Positions 37,445 to 48,251 of a stretch of 64,000 bases of DNA are shown in pieces. How positions within the stretch are numbered: position 1 is the first letter of the stretch; the number at the start of each line of letters is the position of its first letter. The notes under the pieces were generated by a model, which was not told the DNA's origin, made no database searches, and saw only the letters and a list, made by a program, of their open reading frames with translations. The stretch is from Bhargavaea ginsengi (GTDB taxonomy: Bacteria; Bacillota; Bacilli; Bacillales_A; Planococcaceae), in NCBI RefSeq assembly GCF_900109165.1, contig NZ_FNZF01000001.1, positions 177,376 through 241,375 of the forward strand. The letters run 5' to 3'. The translations under genes were made by a program, and so were the position numbers.

Positions 37445-37757
37445 GTTGCTTTCCGTTCCAACACTCGCTTTCCGCGGGCATGGCCTTAGCCTCCTCGTCG
37501 CTGCACTCCTGCGGGGTCTTCGGCTCATGCTACTCCCGCAGGAGTCTCGTGCTTCCGCTCCAAGCAATCGCCTTATAAAATTTCTCCGGTCGATTCAACA
37601 GTTCATTTTATATAGCATTTATAACATTGAGAAGGGGATTTCCCCTACGAGCACTTGGCAGCCATCGCTTCGCTTTTGGACGCAGACGCCAATCTTCGTA
37701 TTGGCATCGGCTCGTAGCCTTCCCCGGGGAAAGCGTCCGCCCGTGACGGAAAGCAAC
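37445..37757. repeat. 313-bp inverted-repeat-bounded element of nested hairpins (copy 1)
   Basis: This element fills most of the 630-base gap between codY and rpsB. Its ends are a perfect 12-bp inverted repeat (GTTGCTTTCCGT at 37445, ACGGAAAGCAAC at 37746). Inside are an 11-bp hairpin (ACTCCTGCGGG 37505, CCCGCAGGAGT 37535), AGGGGA/TCCCCT (37633-37646), and CTACGAGC (37645)/GCTCGTAG (37710) enclosing GCCAAT/ATTGGC (37688, 37700). It shares CGCTTTCCGCGGGC and the CTGCGGG stem with the elements at 49180 and 53414; its right half resembles part of the 49180 copy in opposite orientation. No open frame in it looks real. Confidence 0.75.
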
Positions 37758-37770
37758 AACATTATAAATA

Positions 37771-37799
37771 AAGAACCGGAAGTCAGGCTCCCGGTTCTT
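37771..37799 (-). terminator. Intrinsic terminator of codY
   Basis: AAGAACCGG and CCGGTTCTT pair perfectly over 9 bp with an 11-base loop, followed on the minus strand by TATTTATAA. It lies about 30 bases after the codY stop and ends the xerC-hslVU-codY unit. Confidence 0.85.
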
Positions 37800-37830
37800 T
37801 TCAGTCCGGCCATTTAATATGCCAGGCGGA

Positions 37831-38610
37831 TTATTTGGATTTGAGTTCGTTGAGCTGGACAAGGAATTTGTCGTTCAGCACTTTGATGTACGTACCCTTC
37901 ATGCCGAGGGAACGGGACTCGATGACGCCCGCGCTCTCCAGCTTGCGGAGTGCGTTGACGATGACAGAACGGGTGATGCCGACCCGGTCCGCGATCTTCG
38001 AAGCGACGAGAAGGCCTTCGGTGCCGTCGAGTTCTTCGAAAATGTGCTCGATCGCTTCAAGCTCGCTGTAGGAAAGGGAATTGATTGCCATTTGGACAAC
38101 CGCTTTGCTGCGGGCTTCAGTTTCGATCTCTTCCGCTTTTTCACGGAGGATCTCCATCCCGACAACCGTTGCGCCATACTCGGCAAGCACGAGGTCTTCA
38201 TCGGTGAACTTGTCTTTGACCCGTCCGAGAATAAGTGTGCCAAGGCGCTCACCGCCGCCGATGATCGGAACGATTGTTGTCAGGCCTTCTTCGAACAGGT
38301 CTTTGTTTTCGACCGGGAAGACCGTGTGCTCATCGTTGATATCGAGGTTGGGCGATGTTTCCGTCACATTGAAAAGATTTTTCGTGTAGTCTTCCGGAAA
38401 ACGGCGCTCCTCAAGCATGTTCTGGATCCGCTCGTTCTGGATCTCCTGGTGAACAGCCGTGCCGAGCAGTTTGCCTTTACGGCTGACGATGAAGACGTTA
38501 GCACCGATCACCTTGGACAGGGTTTCGGACATTTCCTTGAAGTTAACCGGCTTGCCGGCAGACGCCTGGAGCATAGAGTTGATCTCCCGCGTGTTTTGTA
38601 ATAGTGACAT
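37831..38610 (-). CDS. codY: Global transcriptional regulator CodY
   Basis: The 259-residue CodY represses nutrient-scavenging genes when branched-chain amino acids and GTP are plentiful. The N-terminal GAF domain (about 1-155) binds isoleucine/valine, and the C-terminal winged helix has [28 protein letters not shown]. The ATG follows TAGGAGGAATTG. It is the last gene of the conserved xerC(codV)-hslV-hslU-codY set; an 82-base spacer with a weak ATCGTTT/AAACGAT hairpin separates it from hslU. Confidence 0.97.
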   Translation of the reverse strand: MSLLQNTREINSMLQASAGKPVNFKEMSETLSKVIGANVFIVSRKGKLLGTAVHQEIQNERIQNMLEERRFPEDYTKNLFNVTETSPNLDINDEHTVFPVENKDLFEEGLTTIVPIIGGGERLGTLILGRVKDKFTDEDLVLAEYGATVVGMEILREKAEEIETEARSKAVVQMAINSLSYSELEAIEHIFEELDGTEGLLVASKIADRVGITRSVIVNALRKLESAGVIESRSLGMKGTYIKVLNDKFLVQLNELKSK

Positions 38611-38692
38611 AACACAATTCCTCCTACTTGGATATATGGATTCAAGAATATTCTAAAGGTTTGTAATCGTTTTGGGAAACGATAAGGTTTAC

Positions 38693-40087
38693 TTACAGTA
38701 TAAATTGTGACAAATCTTTGTTCGTAGCAATCTTTTTGAGCTTTTCATCGACATATTCCGGCGTGATGCGGATGGACGCAGGTGAAATGTCGGATGCTTC
38801 GAAACTCAGGTCTTCAAGAAGCTTCTCCAAAACCGTGTGGAGCCTGCGTGCTCCGATGTTATCGGTTTCCGCATTGACTTCCGCCGCAATCTCCGCGATA
38901 CGCCCGATTGCTTCATCGGTAAAGTCGATCTCCACGCCTTCAGTGGAAAGGAGCAGCCGGTACTGATGGAGAAGGGAATTGTCCGGTTCTTTGAGAATGC
39001 GGACAAAATCCTCTCTAGTGAGTTTATCCAGTTCGACCCGGATCGGGAAACGTCCCTGCAGCTCAGGTATGATGTCCGACGGCTTGGAAACGTGGAAAGC
39101 CCCCGCGGCGATGAACAGCATGAAGTCCGTGCGGACAGGACCGTACTTCGTCGTGACAGTCGTACCCTCCACAATAGGAAGGATATCCCGCTGAACGCCT
39201 TCCCGCGATACATCGGCTGAAGAGGAGTTCCCCTGTTTCGAGGCGATCTTGTCAATTTCATCGATGAAGATGATTCCCTGCTGCTCCGCACGTTCGATTG
39301 CCACCTGAGCGATTTCATCACGGTCAACAAGCTTATCGGCTTCTTCCATGGCAAGTACTCTGCGGGCATCCTTCACACGCATCTCCCGCTTCTTCTTCTT
39401 TTTCGGCATCAGGTTCGAAAGTGCATCTTGCATATTCATTCCCATTTGCTCCATACCCGAACCTTGCATGCCGTCAAACAGCGACGGCATATTCTCGGTC
39501 ACTTCTACCATCACTTTTTTGTCCTCAAGGCGGCCCGCCTTCAGCTCGGCGCGGATTTCGGAACGCTTCATACGGATCGACGCGTCCTCTTCCTCTTCTT
39601 CAGAGCGGTCCTGCATCTGTCCGAGCAGCATCTCCAGCGGATTCTGCCCGGATTTCTCTTTTTTCAGGGACGGGACGAGCAGCTTCACAAGACGTTCTTC
39701 GGCCAGCTTTTCGGCGCGATCCGCCACCTCTTCCATCCGCTCAATGCGGACAAGGCGGAATGACGCTTCCACAAGGTCACGTACCATCGACTCGACATCG
39801 CGTCCGACATAGCCGACTTCTGTAAACTTGGTCGCCTCCACTTTGAGGAAGGGCGCACCGGCAAGCTTGGCAATCCGGCGTGCAATCTCTGTCTTGCCGA
39901 CACCGGTCGGACCGATCATGAGAATATTTTTCGGAATGATCTCATTGCGCTCTTCTTCCGGCAGAAGGCTGCGGCGGTATCGGTTTCGCATGGCCACCGC
40001 AACAGCCCGCTTGGCTTCTTTCTGGCCGACGATGTACCGGTCAAGCTGTTCGGTCAGGAGTCTCGGTGTCATCTGCTCCAGCTTCAT
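38693..40087 (-). CDS. hslU: ATP-dependent protease ATPase subunit HslU
   Basis: This 464-residue AAA+ unfoldase feeds substrates to HslV. Walker A is [15 protein letters not shown], the pore motif GYVGRDVES follows, Walker B is FIDEIDKIA, and the C-terminal tail DLSQFIL is the docking peptide that activates HslV. The intermediate I domain (about 110-240) is rich in Lys, Glu and Met. It overlaps hslV by four bases (ATGA). B. subtilis calls it ClpY/CodX. Confidence 0.96.
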   Translation of the reverse strand: MKLEQMTPRLLTEQLDRYIVGQKEAKRAVAVAMRNRYRRSLLPEEERNEIIPKNILMIGPTGVGKTEIARRIAKLAGAPFLKVEATKFTEVGYVGRDVESMVRDLVEASFRLVRIERMEEVADRAEKLAEERLVKLLVPSLKKEKSGQNPLEMLLGQMQDRSEEEEEDASIRMKRSEIRAELKAGRLEDKKVMVEVTENMPSLFDGMQGSGMEQMGMNMQDALSNLMPKKKKKREMRVKDARRVLAMEEADKLVDRDEIAQVAIERAEQQGIIFIDEIDKIASKQGNSSSADVSREGVQRDILPIVEGTTVTTKYGPVRTDFMLFIAAGAFHVSKPSDIIPELQGRFPIRVELDKLTREDFVRILKEPDNSLLHQYRLLLSTEGVEIDFTDEAIGRIAEIAAEVNAETDNIGARRLHTVLEKLLEDLSFEASDISPASIRITPEYVDEKLKKIATNKDLSQFIL

Positions 40088-40629
40088 TCCCCGATCACCT
40101 CCAGGATGATTTGGTGGTTCGTGAACACGCAGATGTCAGCTGCGGTCTCAAGTGCCGCACGCGCGATCTGTTCGGCATCCATAGCGTCGGCAGCATGTTT
40201 TTTAAGGGCACGGCCGGCTGCCAAAGCATAGTTGCCGCCGGATCCGATTGCAAGGATGCCGTCATCGGGCTCAATCACTTCTCCTGTTCCGGAGACGAGC
40301 AGCATCGTATCTTTGTCCATGACGATCAGCATCGCCTCCAGCTTCTGGAGCATCTTATCGCTGCGCCATTCCTTCACGAGTTCGACTGCTGCGCGGGTCA
40401 GGTTCCCGTCATATTCGGCTAGTTTGCCTTCAAACAGTTCAAACAATGTGAAGGCATCCGCGACGGTGCCCGCGAAACCGGCGACGACTTTCCCGCCGTA
40501 CAGTCGACGGACCTTCTTCGCAGTATGCTTCATGACAACCTGGTTGCCGAGCGTCACCTGCCCGTCACCCGCCATTGCGGCCTTGCCGTTATGCCGGACT
40601 GCGAAAATCGTGGTTGCATGGATTTCCAT
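40084..40629 (-). CDS. hslV: ATP-dependent protease peptidase subunit HslV
   Basis: The 181-residue proteasome-like peptidase forms double hexamers capped by HslU. It starts [21 protein letters not shown], and the conserved threonine pair lies at residues 6-7. B. subtilis CodW has a serine at position 2 and is reported as an N-terminal serine protease; here residue 2 is glutamate, so a threonine mechanism would need removal of five leader residues. GGGGGAGAGG precedes the only plausible ATG. Overlaps hslU and follows xerC by 12 bases. Confidence 0.95.
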   Translation of the reverse strand: MEIHATTIFAVRHNGKAAMAGDGQVTLGNQVVMKHTAKKVRRLYGGKVVAGFAGTVADAFTLFELFEGKLAEYDGNLTRAAVELVKEWRSDKMLQKLEAMLIVMDKDTMLLVSGTGEVIEPDDGILAIGSGGNYALAAGRALKKHAADAMDAEQIARAALETAADICVFTNHQIILEVIGE

Positions 40630-40641
40630 TGCCTCTCCCCC

Positions 40642-41541
40642 TCAAGCTCTAGGATGTGCGTTCATATACGTCTTTCTCAGATGTTCTTTCGTCACATGCG
40701 TGTAGACCTGCGTCGATGACAGGCTGGCATGGCCGAGAAGTTCCTGGACGGACCGCATGTCCGCTCCGTTATTGAGCAAGTGTGTGGCAAACGTATGCCG
40801 GAGCATATGCGGATGGATCGATATGTGGAGTGCTGCCTTTTTGACCATTTCCCCAAGGATATGCCGGACTCCGCGGTCGGTGAGCGGAGTACCCCTCATA
40901 TTGACGAACAGCCGGTCATGTTTGTTCCCTTTCATGATCGCCGGACGCGCCTCATCCAGATACCTGCCGAGCGCATCGGCGGCAAAGTGGCCAAACGGGA
41001 TATACCGCTCACGGCGCCCCTTCCCCATGACCCTTACAATATCCAGTTCACGGTCAGCGTCGCCGACGGAAAGCCCCGTCAGTTCCGAAACACGCATTCC
41101 CGTGGCATAGAGCAGCTCCAGAAGCGCGGTGTCACGGATTTCTTTCGGAGAGATTCCTGCATTCGCCTCGAAAAGCTGCTCCATCTCTTCTTCATAGAAG
41201 AATTGGGGCAGCTTTTCTTCCTTCTTCGGATGATACAGTGATCGGAATGCCTGGTCATCGATATCGAACCGGGTGTTGGCAAACTTGAAAAACGATCGCA
41301 GAGAAGAGATCTTCCTTGAGATGGTCGCCCGCTCCAGTTCGCGCTCATAAAGCTGGGTCACGTAGAGGCGGGCTTCCGGATAGCGGATATCCTCTTCGGA
41401 CCCGATTCCCTCGGATTCCAGAAACGCGAAGAATTCTTCAAGATCTTTCCGGTATCCCTCCACGGTCAGCGGAGAAAAGTTCCGCTCGAGGCGGATATAG
41501 GACCGGAACTCCTCTGCAGCCTGTTTTAGCCTGGCATTCAT
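40642..41541 (-). CDS. xerC: Tyrosine recombinase XerC (CodV)
   Basis: The 299-residue recombinase resolves chromosome dimers at dif with XerD. It has a SAM-like N-terminal DNA-binding domain and the catalytic set Arg150, Lys174, His245, Arg248, His271 and Tyr280 (TQVYTHV). The ATG at 41541 follows GGAGGTG by five bases; eight more codons upstream are open but lack a signal. A strong hairpin stands immediately upstream, so transcription from trmFO may be limited. It starts the conserved codV-hslVU-codY group. Confidence 0.95.
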   Translation of the reverse strand: MNARLKQAAEEFRSYIRLERNFSPLTVEGYRKDLEEFFAFLESEGIGSEEDIRYPEARLYVTQLYERELERATISRKISSLRSFFKFANTRFDIDDQAFRSLYHPKKEEKLPQFFYEEEMEQLFEANAGISPKEIRDTALLELLYATGMRVSELTGLSVGDADRELDIVRVMGKGRRERYIPFGHFAADALGRYLDEARPAIMKGNKHDRLFVNMRGTPLTDRGVRHILGEMVKKAALHISIHPHMLRHTFATHLLNNGADMRSVQELLGHASLSSTQVYTHVTKEHLRKTYMNAHPRA

Positions 41542-41561
41542 CCCGTCACCTCCGGAAATAT

Positions 41562-41600
41562 ACAAAAGCCTCTAAAGTATAAGGCTTTAGAGGCTTTTGT
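41562..41600 (-). terminator. Strong hairpin terminator between trmFO and xerC
   Basis: A perfect 16-bp stem (ACAAAAGCCTCTAAAG and complement) with a seven-base loop lies just after trmFO and 21 bases before the xerC start. T-rich sequence follows on both strands, so it may act in both directions. It isolates xerC-codY from topA-trmFO, yet leaves no room for a xerC promoter between hairpin and gene. Confidence 0.88.
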
Positions 41601-41604
41601 TCAA

Positions 41605-42915
41605 TCAATGTGCAATTGTATTCTTGAAATTTCGAATTGTATCCAGCGCACGCCCGGACTGCTTCTCCGCGCGCTCCGCTTTTTTCCTGACCTTCTCTCC
41701 GAGAGAAGGGAAAAGACCGAAGTTGACGTTCATCGGCTGGAAGTTGGCCGGATCTGCTTCGCTGATATAGCGTGCCATGCTTCCGAGTGCCGTTTCCGCC
41801 GGGAAGACGACCGGGTCTTCACCGAGCGCGAGACGAGCGGCATTGACACCTGCAATAAGTCCGCTGCCTGCAGATTCCACATAGCCTTCGACCCCGGTCA
41901 TCTGGCCGGCGAAGAACAGGTCCTTTTTGGCCTTCAGCTGGTATGTGCGCTCCAGCACACGCGGGGAGTTGATGAACATGTTCCTGTGAATGACACCATA
42001 ACGGACAATCTCCGCATTCTCAAGTCCAGGAATGAGCCGGAGAACTTCTTTCTGGGGTCCCCACTTCATGTGATTCTGGAAGCCCACAATGTTATAGAGC
42101 GTAGCGGCAGCGTTGTCCTGACGGAGCTGGACGACTGCGTAAGGGGTCTTCCCTGTTTTCGGATCCTCCAGGCCAACCGGTTTCATCGGGCCGAACCGGA
42201 GTGTATCCCGGCCACGCCGCGCCATTTCTTCGACCGGCATGCAGCCTTCAAAATACTTTTCTTCTTCGAAGTCCCTGAGGGCGACTGTCTCGGCCGAGAT
42301 GAGCGCCTCGTAGAAGCGGTAGTATTCCTCTTCAGTCATCGGACAGTTCAGATAGGCGGCTTCTCCCTTGTCATAACGTGACTTCAGGTAAACCTTGTCC
42401 ATGTCTATGGAATCCTTCTCGATGATCGGCGCTGCCGCGTCGTAGAAGTACAGATCATATTCGCCAGTCAGGCTGCTGATCTGTTCGGCAAGGGAGGAAG
42501 AAGTGAGCGGACCGGTCGCGATGACCGTGATGCCCTCCGGAATCTCTGTCACTTCGCCGTTTACAACTTCCACGAGAGGGTGATTTTTGACGGTTTCCGT
42601 AACGCGCCCCGCAAAATCGTGGCGGTCGACCGCAAGGGCTCCTCCTGCAGGAACAGCGCTTGAATCCGCGGCCTGCATGATGACGGAGTCGAAGATCCGC
42701 ATCTCTTCCTTGAGGACTCCCACAGCATTGGTGAGATTGTTGGCGCGGAGCGAGTTGGTGCAGACAAGTTCAGCAAACTGGCCGGTATGGTGCGCCGGAG
42801 TCTGCCTTACGGGGCGCATTTCGTGCAGACGCACCCTGACGCCGCGGCTGGCGATCTGCCAGGCAGCCTCGCTGCCTGCAAGCCCCGCTCCGATTACGTT
42901 GACGACTGGTGTCAT
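41605..42915 (-). CDS. trmFO: tRNA m5U54 methyltransferase, folate/FAD-dependent
   Basis: TrmFO (Gid) methylates U54 in the tRNA T-loop using methylenetetrahydrofolate and FADH2. The 436-residue protein has the FAD motif [11 protein letters not shown] at residues 9-19 and the conserved CTNSLRANN segment near residue 51. It follows topA by 18 bases and is the same modification-loop partner of TruB, also in this window. A terminator follows directly. Confidence 0.95.
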   Translation of the reverse strand: MTPVVNVIGAGLAGSEAAWQIASRGVRVRLHEMRPVRQTPAHHTGQFAELVCTNSLRANNLTNAVGVLKEEMRIFDSVIMQAADSSAVPAGGALAVDRHDFAGRVTETVKNHPLVEVVNGEVTEIPEGITVIATGPLTSSSLAEQISSLTGEYDLYFYDAAAPIIEKDSIDMDKVYLKSRYDKGEAAYLNCPMTEEEYYRFYEALISAETVALRDFEEEKYFEGCMPVEEMARRGRDTLRFGPMKPVGLEDPKTGKTPYAVVQLRQDNAAATLYNIVGFQNHMKWGPQKEVLRLIPGLENAEIVRYGVIHRNMFINSPRVLERTYQLKAKKDLFFAGQMTGVEGYVESAGSGLIAGVNAARLALGEDPVVFPAETALGSMARYISEADPANFQPMNVNFGLFPSLGEKVRKKAERAEKQSGRALDTIRNFKNTIAH

Positions 42916-42933
42916 GTTGAATCGTGTCTCCTT

Positions 42934-45009
42934 TTACTGTTGCGGTTGTTCTTTATAATCGCATTCCACACATTGGATCTGCTTGCCCTTCTTGAGCTTT
43001 TTCTCGACCAGGAGGCTGCTGCATTTCGGACATGGCCGGGAAACCGGCTTGTCCCATGAGATGAAATCGCATTCCGGATACTGGTCGCAGCTGTAGAAGA
43101 TCCGCTTCGTCTTGCTTTTGCGCTCGACGACTTCGCCCTTTTTACATTTCGGGCAGGTCACATCGATCTTCTTCAGGATCGGCTTCGTATTGCGGCAGTC
43201 AGGGAAGTTGGAGCAGGCCATGAATTTTCCGTAGCGGCCCATTTTGATGACCATCGGGGATCCGCATTTTTCGCAGTCCTCGCCGGCCGGCTCATCCTTG
43301 ATGACGACTTTCTCCATCTCCTGCTCAGCTACTCTCAGCCGCTTCTCGAAATCTTTGTAGAACGAGTCGATGACCTGGACCCACTCGTTTTTCCCGTCTT
43401 CGACGCTGTCGAGGTCCTTCTCCATCTCTGCGGTGAACTCGACGTCAATGATTTCCGGGAAGAATTCACTGACGAGGGAATGAACAATCTCCCCTAGCTC
43501 CGTTGGAACGAATCGCTTGGCGTCCAGTGACACATAGCCCCGTTTCTGGATCGTATCCAGCGTCGGCGCGTACGTCGACGGCCTGCCGATTCCCAGCTCT
43601 TCCATCGTCTTCACAAGACGCGCTTCCGAATAGCGCGGAGGCGGTTGTGTAAAGTGCTGCTTCGGGTCGATTTTAAGGCTCTTGACGATATCGCCTTTCT
43701 CAAGCGGAGGAAGCATCTTCTGCTTTACATCTTCCTTGTCATCCTCGCCCTCAACGTATACTTTCATGAACCCCTGGAATTTCACTTGGGATCCGGTGGC
43801 ACGGAACACGACATCCCCTTGGCGGAGATCAGCCGTCACGGTATCCAGGACGGCCGGAGCCATCCTGCTCGCTATGAATCGCTCCCAGATAAGCTTGTAG
43901 AGCTTCATCTGATCATTTGTAAGGATCGCTTTTAGCGAGGCAGGTGTCCGGAGCACAGATGTCGGGCGGATCGCTTCATGTGCATCCTGGGCATTTTTCT
44001 GTTTGGAAGCACGCTCTCCCGGAGCCAAGTATTCCTGACCATAATCTGCAAGGATAAAATCTTCCGCTTCCTTTTTTGCGGTGTCCGATACCCGAGTTGA
44101 GTCGGTACGCATGTACGTGATGAGGCCGACGCTGCCTTCCTTGCCGACATTGATCCCTTCGTAGAGATTCTGGGCGATCATCATCGTTTTGCGCGCCCGG
44201 AAGTTCAGCTTGCGGGCAGCTTCCTGCTGGAGGGAGGAAGTCGTGAACGGAGGCGCAGGATTGCGCTTGCGCTCTTTTTTCTCCAGTTCGGCGACTTCGA
44301 AGTCACTGCCGTCCAGCTTGGCAAGAATCGCATCGACCGACCCTCGATCTGGAAGCTTGATCTTTTTCTTGCCGTCACCGTGAAATGCGGCCGTGAATTC
44401 CTTTTTCCCTTTTCCGAACAATCCGGTGATCGACCAGTACTCTTCCGGCTTGAAATTCCGGATTTCGTTTTCCCGGTCAATGATCATGCGGAGTGCAACG
44501 GATTGGACGCGTCCGGCAGATAGTCCCTTCTTTACTTTCTTCCAAAGAATAGGACTGATGTTGTAGCCGACCAGCCGGTCGAGGATGCGCCTTGCCTGCT
44601 GGGCATCGACTCGGTCTCGGTCGATCGGGCGCGGGTGTTTGAACGCCTCTTTGACGGCATCCTTGGTGATTTCATTGAACACTACACGGCATTCGGAGTT
44701 TTCATCGATGCCGAGGGAGTGAGCGAGGTGCCAGGCGATCGCTTCCCCTTCCCGGTCGGGGTCAGATGCGAGGAAGATTTTCTTGGCTTTTTTTGCTGCA
44801 CTCTTCAGTTCCTGCAAAACCGGCCCTTTGCCGCGGATTGTAATGTATTTCGGTTCATAGTTGTTTTCGACATCGATGCCGGTCTGGCTTCGCGGGAGAT
44901 CCCTGATGTGTCCGACAGATGCCTTTACTTTGTATTTCTTGCCTAAATATTTCTCAATCGTCTTTGCTTTCGCTGGTGACTCGACGATGACCAAATAATC
45001 TGGTGCCAT
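42934..45009 (-). CDS. topA: DNA topoisomerase I
   Basis: The 691-residue type IA enzyme relaxes negative supercoils. The TOPRIM domain has [11 protein letters not shown] and [12 protein letters not shown], and the active tyrosine is Tyr299 in [12 protein letters not shown]. Three C-terminal four-cysteine zinc ribbons follow (CEKC..CSNFPDC, CPKC..CDQYPEC, CPKC..CVEC). The ATG follows TGGAGGCAC. A weak promoter-like TTGCAA-17-TACATT lies about 80 bases upstream, in the 130-base gap after dprA. Confidence 0.97.
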   Translation of the reverse strand: MAPDYLVIVESPAKAKTIEKYLGKKYKVKASVGHIRDLPRSQTGIDVENNYEPKYITIRGKGPVLQELKSAAKKAKKIFLASDPDREGEAIAWHLAHSLGIDENSECRVVFNEITKDAVKEAFKHPRPIDRDRVDAQQARRILDRLVGYNISPILWKKVKKGLSAGRVQSVALRMIIDRENEIRNFKPEEYWSITGLFGKGKKEFTAAFHGDGKKKIKLPDRGSVDAILAKLDGSDFEVAELEKKERKRNPAPPFTTSSLQQEAARKLNFRARKTMMIAQNLYEGINVGKEGSVGLITYMRTDSTRVSDTAKKEAEDFILADYGQEYLAPGERASKQKNAQDAHEAIRPTSVLRTPASLKAILTNDQMKLYKLIWERFIASRMAPAVLDTVTADLRQGDVVFRATGSQVKFQGFMKVYVEGEDDKEDVKQKMLPPLEKGDIVKSLKIDPKQHFTQPPPRYSEARLVKTMEELGIGRPSTYAPTLDTIQKRGYVSLDAKRFVPTELGEIVHSLVSEFFPEIIDVEFTAEMEKDLDSVEDGKNEWVQVIDSFYKDFEKRLRVAEQEMEKVVIKDEPAGEDCEKCGSPMVIKMGRYGKFMACSNFPDCRNTKPILKKIDVTCPKCKKGEVVERKSKTKRIFYSCDQYPECDFISWDKPVSRPCPKCSSLLVEKKLKKGKQIQCVECDYKEQPQQ

Positions 45010-45139
45010 TGATGTGCCTCCATTCGAGGTGAGCGACTCCTAAAGAAAGTCCTGATGGAAAATGTAAACTATCTTCTATATAATTGCAACCATTTTCAGC
45101 TTCTGCCGTTTCGTGCTTCAGGGAAAGGCAGCCATGCTT

Positions 45140-46030
45140 TTACTCCATATCCTGCGGCAGCCCGCCCAGAATTGTGTAGCCGTCCAGGGCTGGGGCTGCG
45201 CCCTCCAGGATTAGACGGTTTGGACCCGTGGAAAGCGGTGAATTGATCGGCCCGGGCACGGCGTGAACGTCCTTTCCGTGCTCGAGCGCATGATCGATTG
45301 TGCTCAATGTGCCGCTCGGCCGGGCAGCCTCAGTGACGATGACGATGCCGGAAAGGCCGCTGATAATGCGGTTGCGCATGGGAAACTGCCACTTCTGCGG
45401 ACCTGCATACGGCGGGTATTCAGTTATAAGCAGATGGTCGCGTCCCATCACTTCATACAGTCCGCTGTTCTGCTTCGGATATCGATGGGATAGGCCGGTG
45501 CCGAGGACACCGATCGTTTTTCCGCCATGCCGGATGGCTGTCTCATGAGCCATTGCATCAGCTCCTTTTGCAAGGCCGCTGACGATGACATAATCATTGG
45601 CGACAAGAGGCGGAATAATCTTTTCCATGGCCTGGCGTGAATAGGCGGTCGCCTTCCTGGATCCGATGATGGCCGCCTTGTTGTCTGCGCGGAGCAGTGA
45701 TGGATCTCCTGCGGCATATAGTACGGCAGGCGGGTCAATAAGCTGGGTGAGTGAATGGGGGTAAAGTTCGTGGGTATACAGGATGGGGGTGATCGAGCTT
45801 GCGGCATACACTTCCGTGTACGGGGGGTCCGCTCTGCGGCTCAGCTTTTTGTGGAGAAGCGCCGCCTTGTCCGTGTCAAGATCCAGCAGAAATGCAAGCT
45901 CGGCCGGCCGCATATCCGGAAGTGCCTGAAGGTCCGGGTCTGCAGCAAGCAGACGTCTGAACCTGTTCAGCGGTGCCGGAAATGTGTAATGCAGCGCAAG
46001 CAGACGGTCTTCGAACCGATCGATGATCAC
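45140..46030 (-). CDS. dprA: DNA processing protein DprA (Smf)
   Basis: DprA binds incoming single-stranded DNA during transformation and loads RecA. The 296-residue protein has a SAM-like N-terminus and the Rossmann-like core with IIGSRKATAYSR, VSGLAKGADAMAH, FPMRNRIISGLS and VTEAARPSGTLSTIDHALEHG. The apparent GTG start at 46030 is only two bases from AGGAGG, unusually close, so the start is uncertain by a few codons. The sucD terminator lies between it and sucD. Presence suggests, but does not prove, competence. Confidence 0.93.
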   Translation of the reverse strand: MIIDRFEDRLLALHYTFPAPLNRFRRLLAADPDLQALPDMRPAELAFLLDLDTDKAALLHKKLSRRADPPYTEVYAASSITPILYTHELYPHSLTQLIDPPAVLYAAGDPSLLRADNKAAIIGSRKATAYSRQAMEKIIPPLVANDYVIVSGLAKGADAMAHETAIRHGGKTIGVLGTGLSHRYPKQNSGLYEVMGRDHLLITEYPPYAGPQKWQFPMRNRIISGLSGIVIVTEAARPSGTLSTIDHALEHGKDVHAVPGPINSPLSTGPNRLILEGAAPALDGYTILGGLPQDME

Positions 46031-46064
46031 TACCTCCTGTCCCGGAAGCTTTCCGGAAATAGTA

Positions 46065-46092
46065 AAAGTGCGGCACTAATGTGCCGCACTTT
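46065..46092 (-). terminator. Intrinsic terminator of sucCD
   Basis: AAAGTGCGGCAC and GTGCCGCACTTT form a perfect 12-bp stem with a four-base loop, followed on the minus strand by T-rich sequence. It begins four bases after the sucD stop. Confidence 0.95.
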
Positions 46093-46096
46093 CATT

Positions 46097-46999
46097 TTAG
46101 TGGGTTTTGCACTGTTCGTACAGACCTTTTTCCTTCAGGACACTGATCATCGTCTCACCGATGACCGATGGTGTCTCGGCAACCTTGATGCCTGCCGCTT
46201 CCATTGCTTTAATCTTCTCTGCAGCTGTTCCCTTGCCGCCGGAAATGATGGCGCCTGCGTGGCCCATGCGCTTTCCTGGAGGTGCGGTCTGGCCGCCGAT
46301 AAAGCCGGTGACAGGTTTTTTCATGTTTGCCTTGACCCACTCGGCCGCTTCTTCCTCTGCAGTCCCGCCGATTTCACCGATCATGACAACCGCAAGGGTT
46401 TCAGGATCTTCATTGAATTCTTTGAGGACATCGATGAAGTTTGTTCCGTTGACCGGGTCTCCGCCGATACCGACAGCGGTCGTCTGGCCGACGCCTGCCT
46501 CGGAAAGCTGGTGGACCGCTTCATATGTCAGTGTCCCGGAACGGGAAACAACGCCGACATGGCCCTTTTTGTGGATATAGCCCGGCATGATGCCGATCTT
46601 GCATTCGTCCGCTGTAATGACACCGGGGCAGTTAGGCCCGACGAGACGGGTTTTCTTGCCTTCCATGTAACGGACAACTTTGACCATATCGAGTACCGGA
46701 ATGTGTTCCGTGATGCAGATAGCCAGATCCAGCTCTGCATCGACCGCCTCGAGGATCGCGTCTGCTGCGAACGGAGCCGGCACATAGATGACGGAAACAG
46801 TTGCGCCTGTTTCCTTTACTGCGTCCTCGACTGTGTTGAAGACCGGTACGCCTTCCACTTCCGTGCCGCCTTTGCCCGGTGTTACGCCCGCCACGATTTT
46901 CGTGCCGTATTCAAGCATTTGTTTTGTATGGAAAAGGGCTGTTGAGCCCGTGATTCCCTGTACGAGTACTTTTGTATCCTTATCGACATAAATGCCCAT
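46097..46999 (-). CDS. sucD: Succinyl-CoA synthetase, alpha subunit
   Basis: The 300-residue alpha subunit binds CoA and carries the phosphohistidine (in [19 protein letters not shown]). The N-terminal CoA-binding Rossmann domain has [20 protein letters not shown]. With SucC it interconverts succinyl-CoA and succinate in the citric acid cycle, making ATP or GTP. sucC ends 16 bases before its start and a terminator follows. Confidence 0.97.
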   Translation of the reverse strand: MGIYVDKDTKVLVQGITGSTALFHTKQMLEYGTKIVAGVTPGKGGTEVEGVPVFNTVEDAVKETGATVSVIYVPAPFAADAILEAVDAELDLAICITEHIPVLDMVKVVRYMEGKKTRLVGPNCPGVITADECKIGIMPGYIHKKGHVGVVSRSGTLTYEAVHQLSEAGVGQTTAVGIGGDPVNGTNFIDVLKEFNEDPETLAVVMIGEIGGTAEEEAAEWVKANMKKPVTGFIGGQTAPPGKRMGHAGAIISGGKGTAAEKIKAMEAAGIKVAETPSVIGETMISVLKEKGLYEQCKTH

Positions 47000-47015
47000 C
47001 GTTTTCCCGCCTTTC

Positions 47016-48176
<1,161 letters not shown>

Positions 48177-48222
48177 CTTACATCCTCCAATCGAACTGCT
48201 GAATAGTTTCTTGCCATCCCCC

Positions 48223-48251
48223 ATTGTAATCAACCGGTCACAGGTTGTCCA
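48223..48251 (-). promoter_or_regulatory. SigA promoter of sucCD
   Basis: The minus strand has TGGACA (48246-48251), a 17-base spacer and TACAAT (48223-48228), each five of six consensus bases. The -35 lies inside the last rnhB codons. Confidence 0.72.

Noticed and set aside
38630-38650. CodY-box-like sequence (AATATTCTTGAATCC) before codY
   Set aside because: It differs from AATTTTCWGAAAATT at about six of 15 positions, too many to claim a site by eye.
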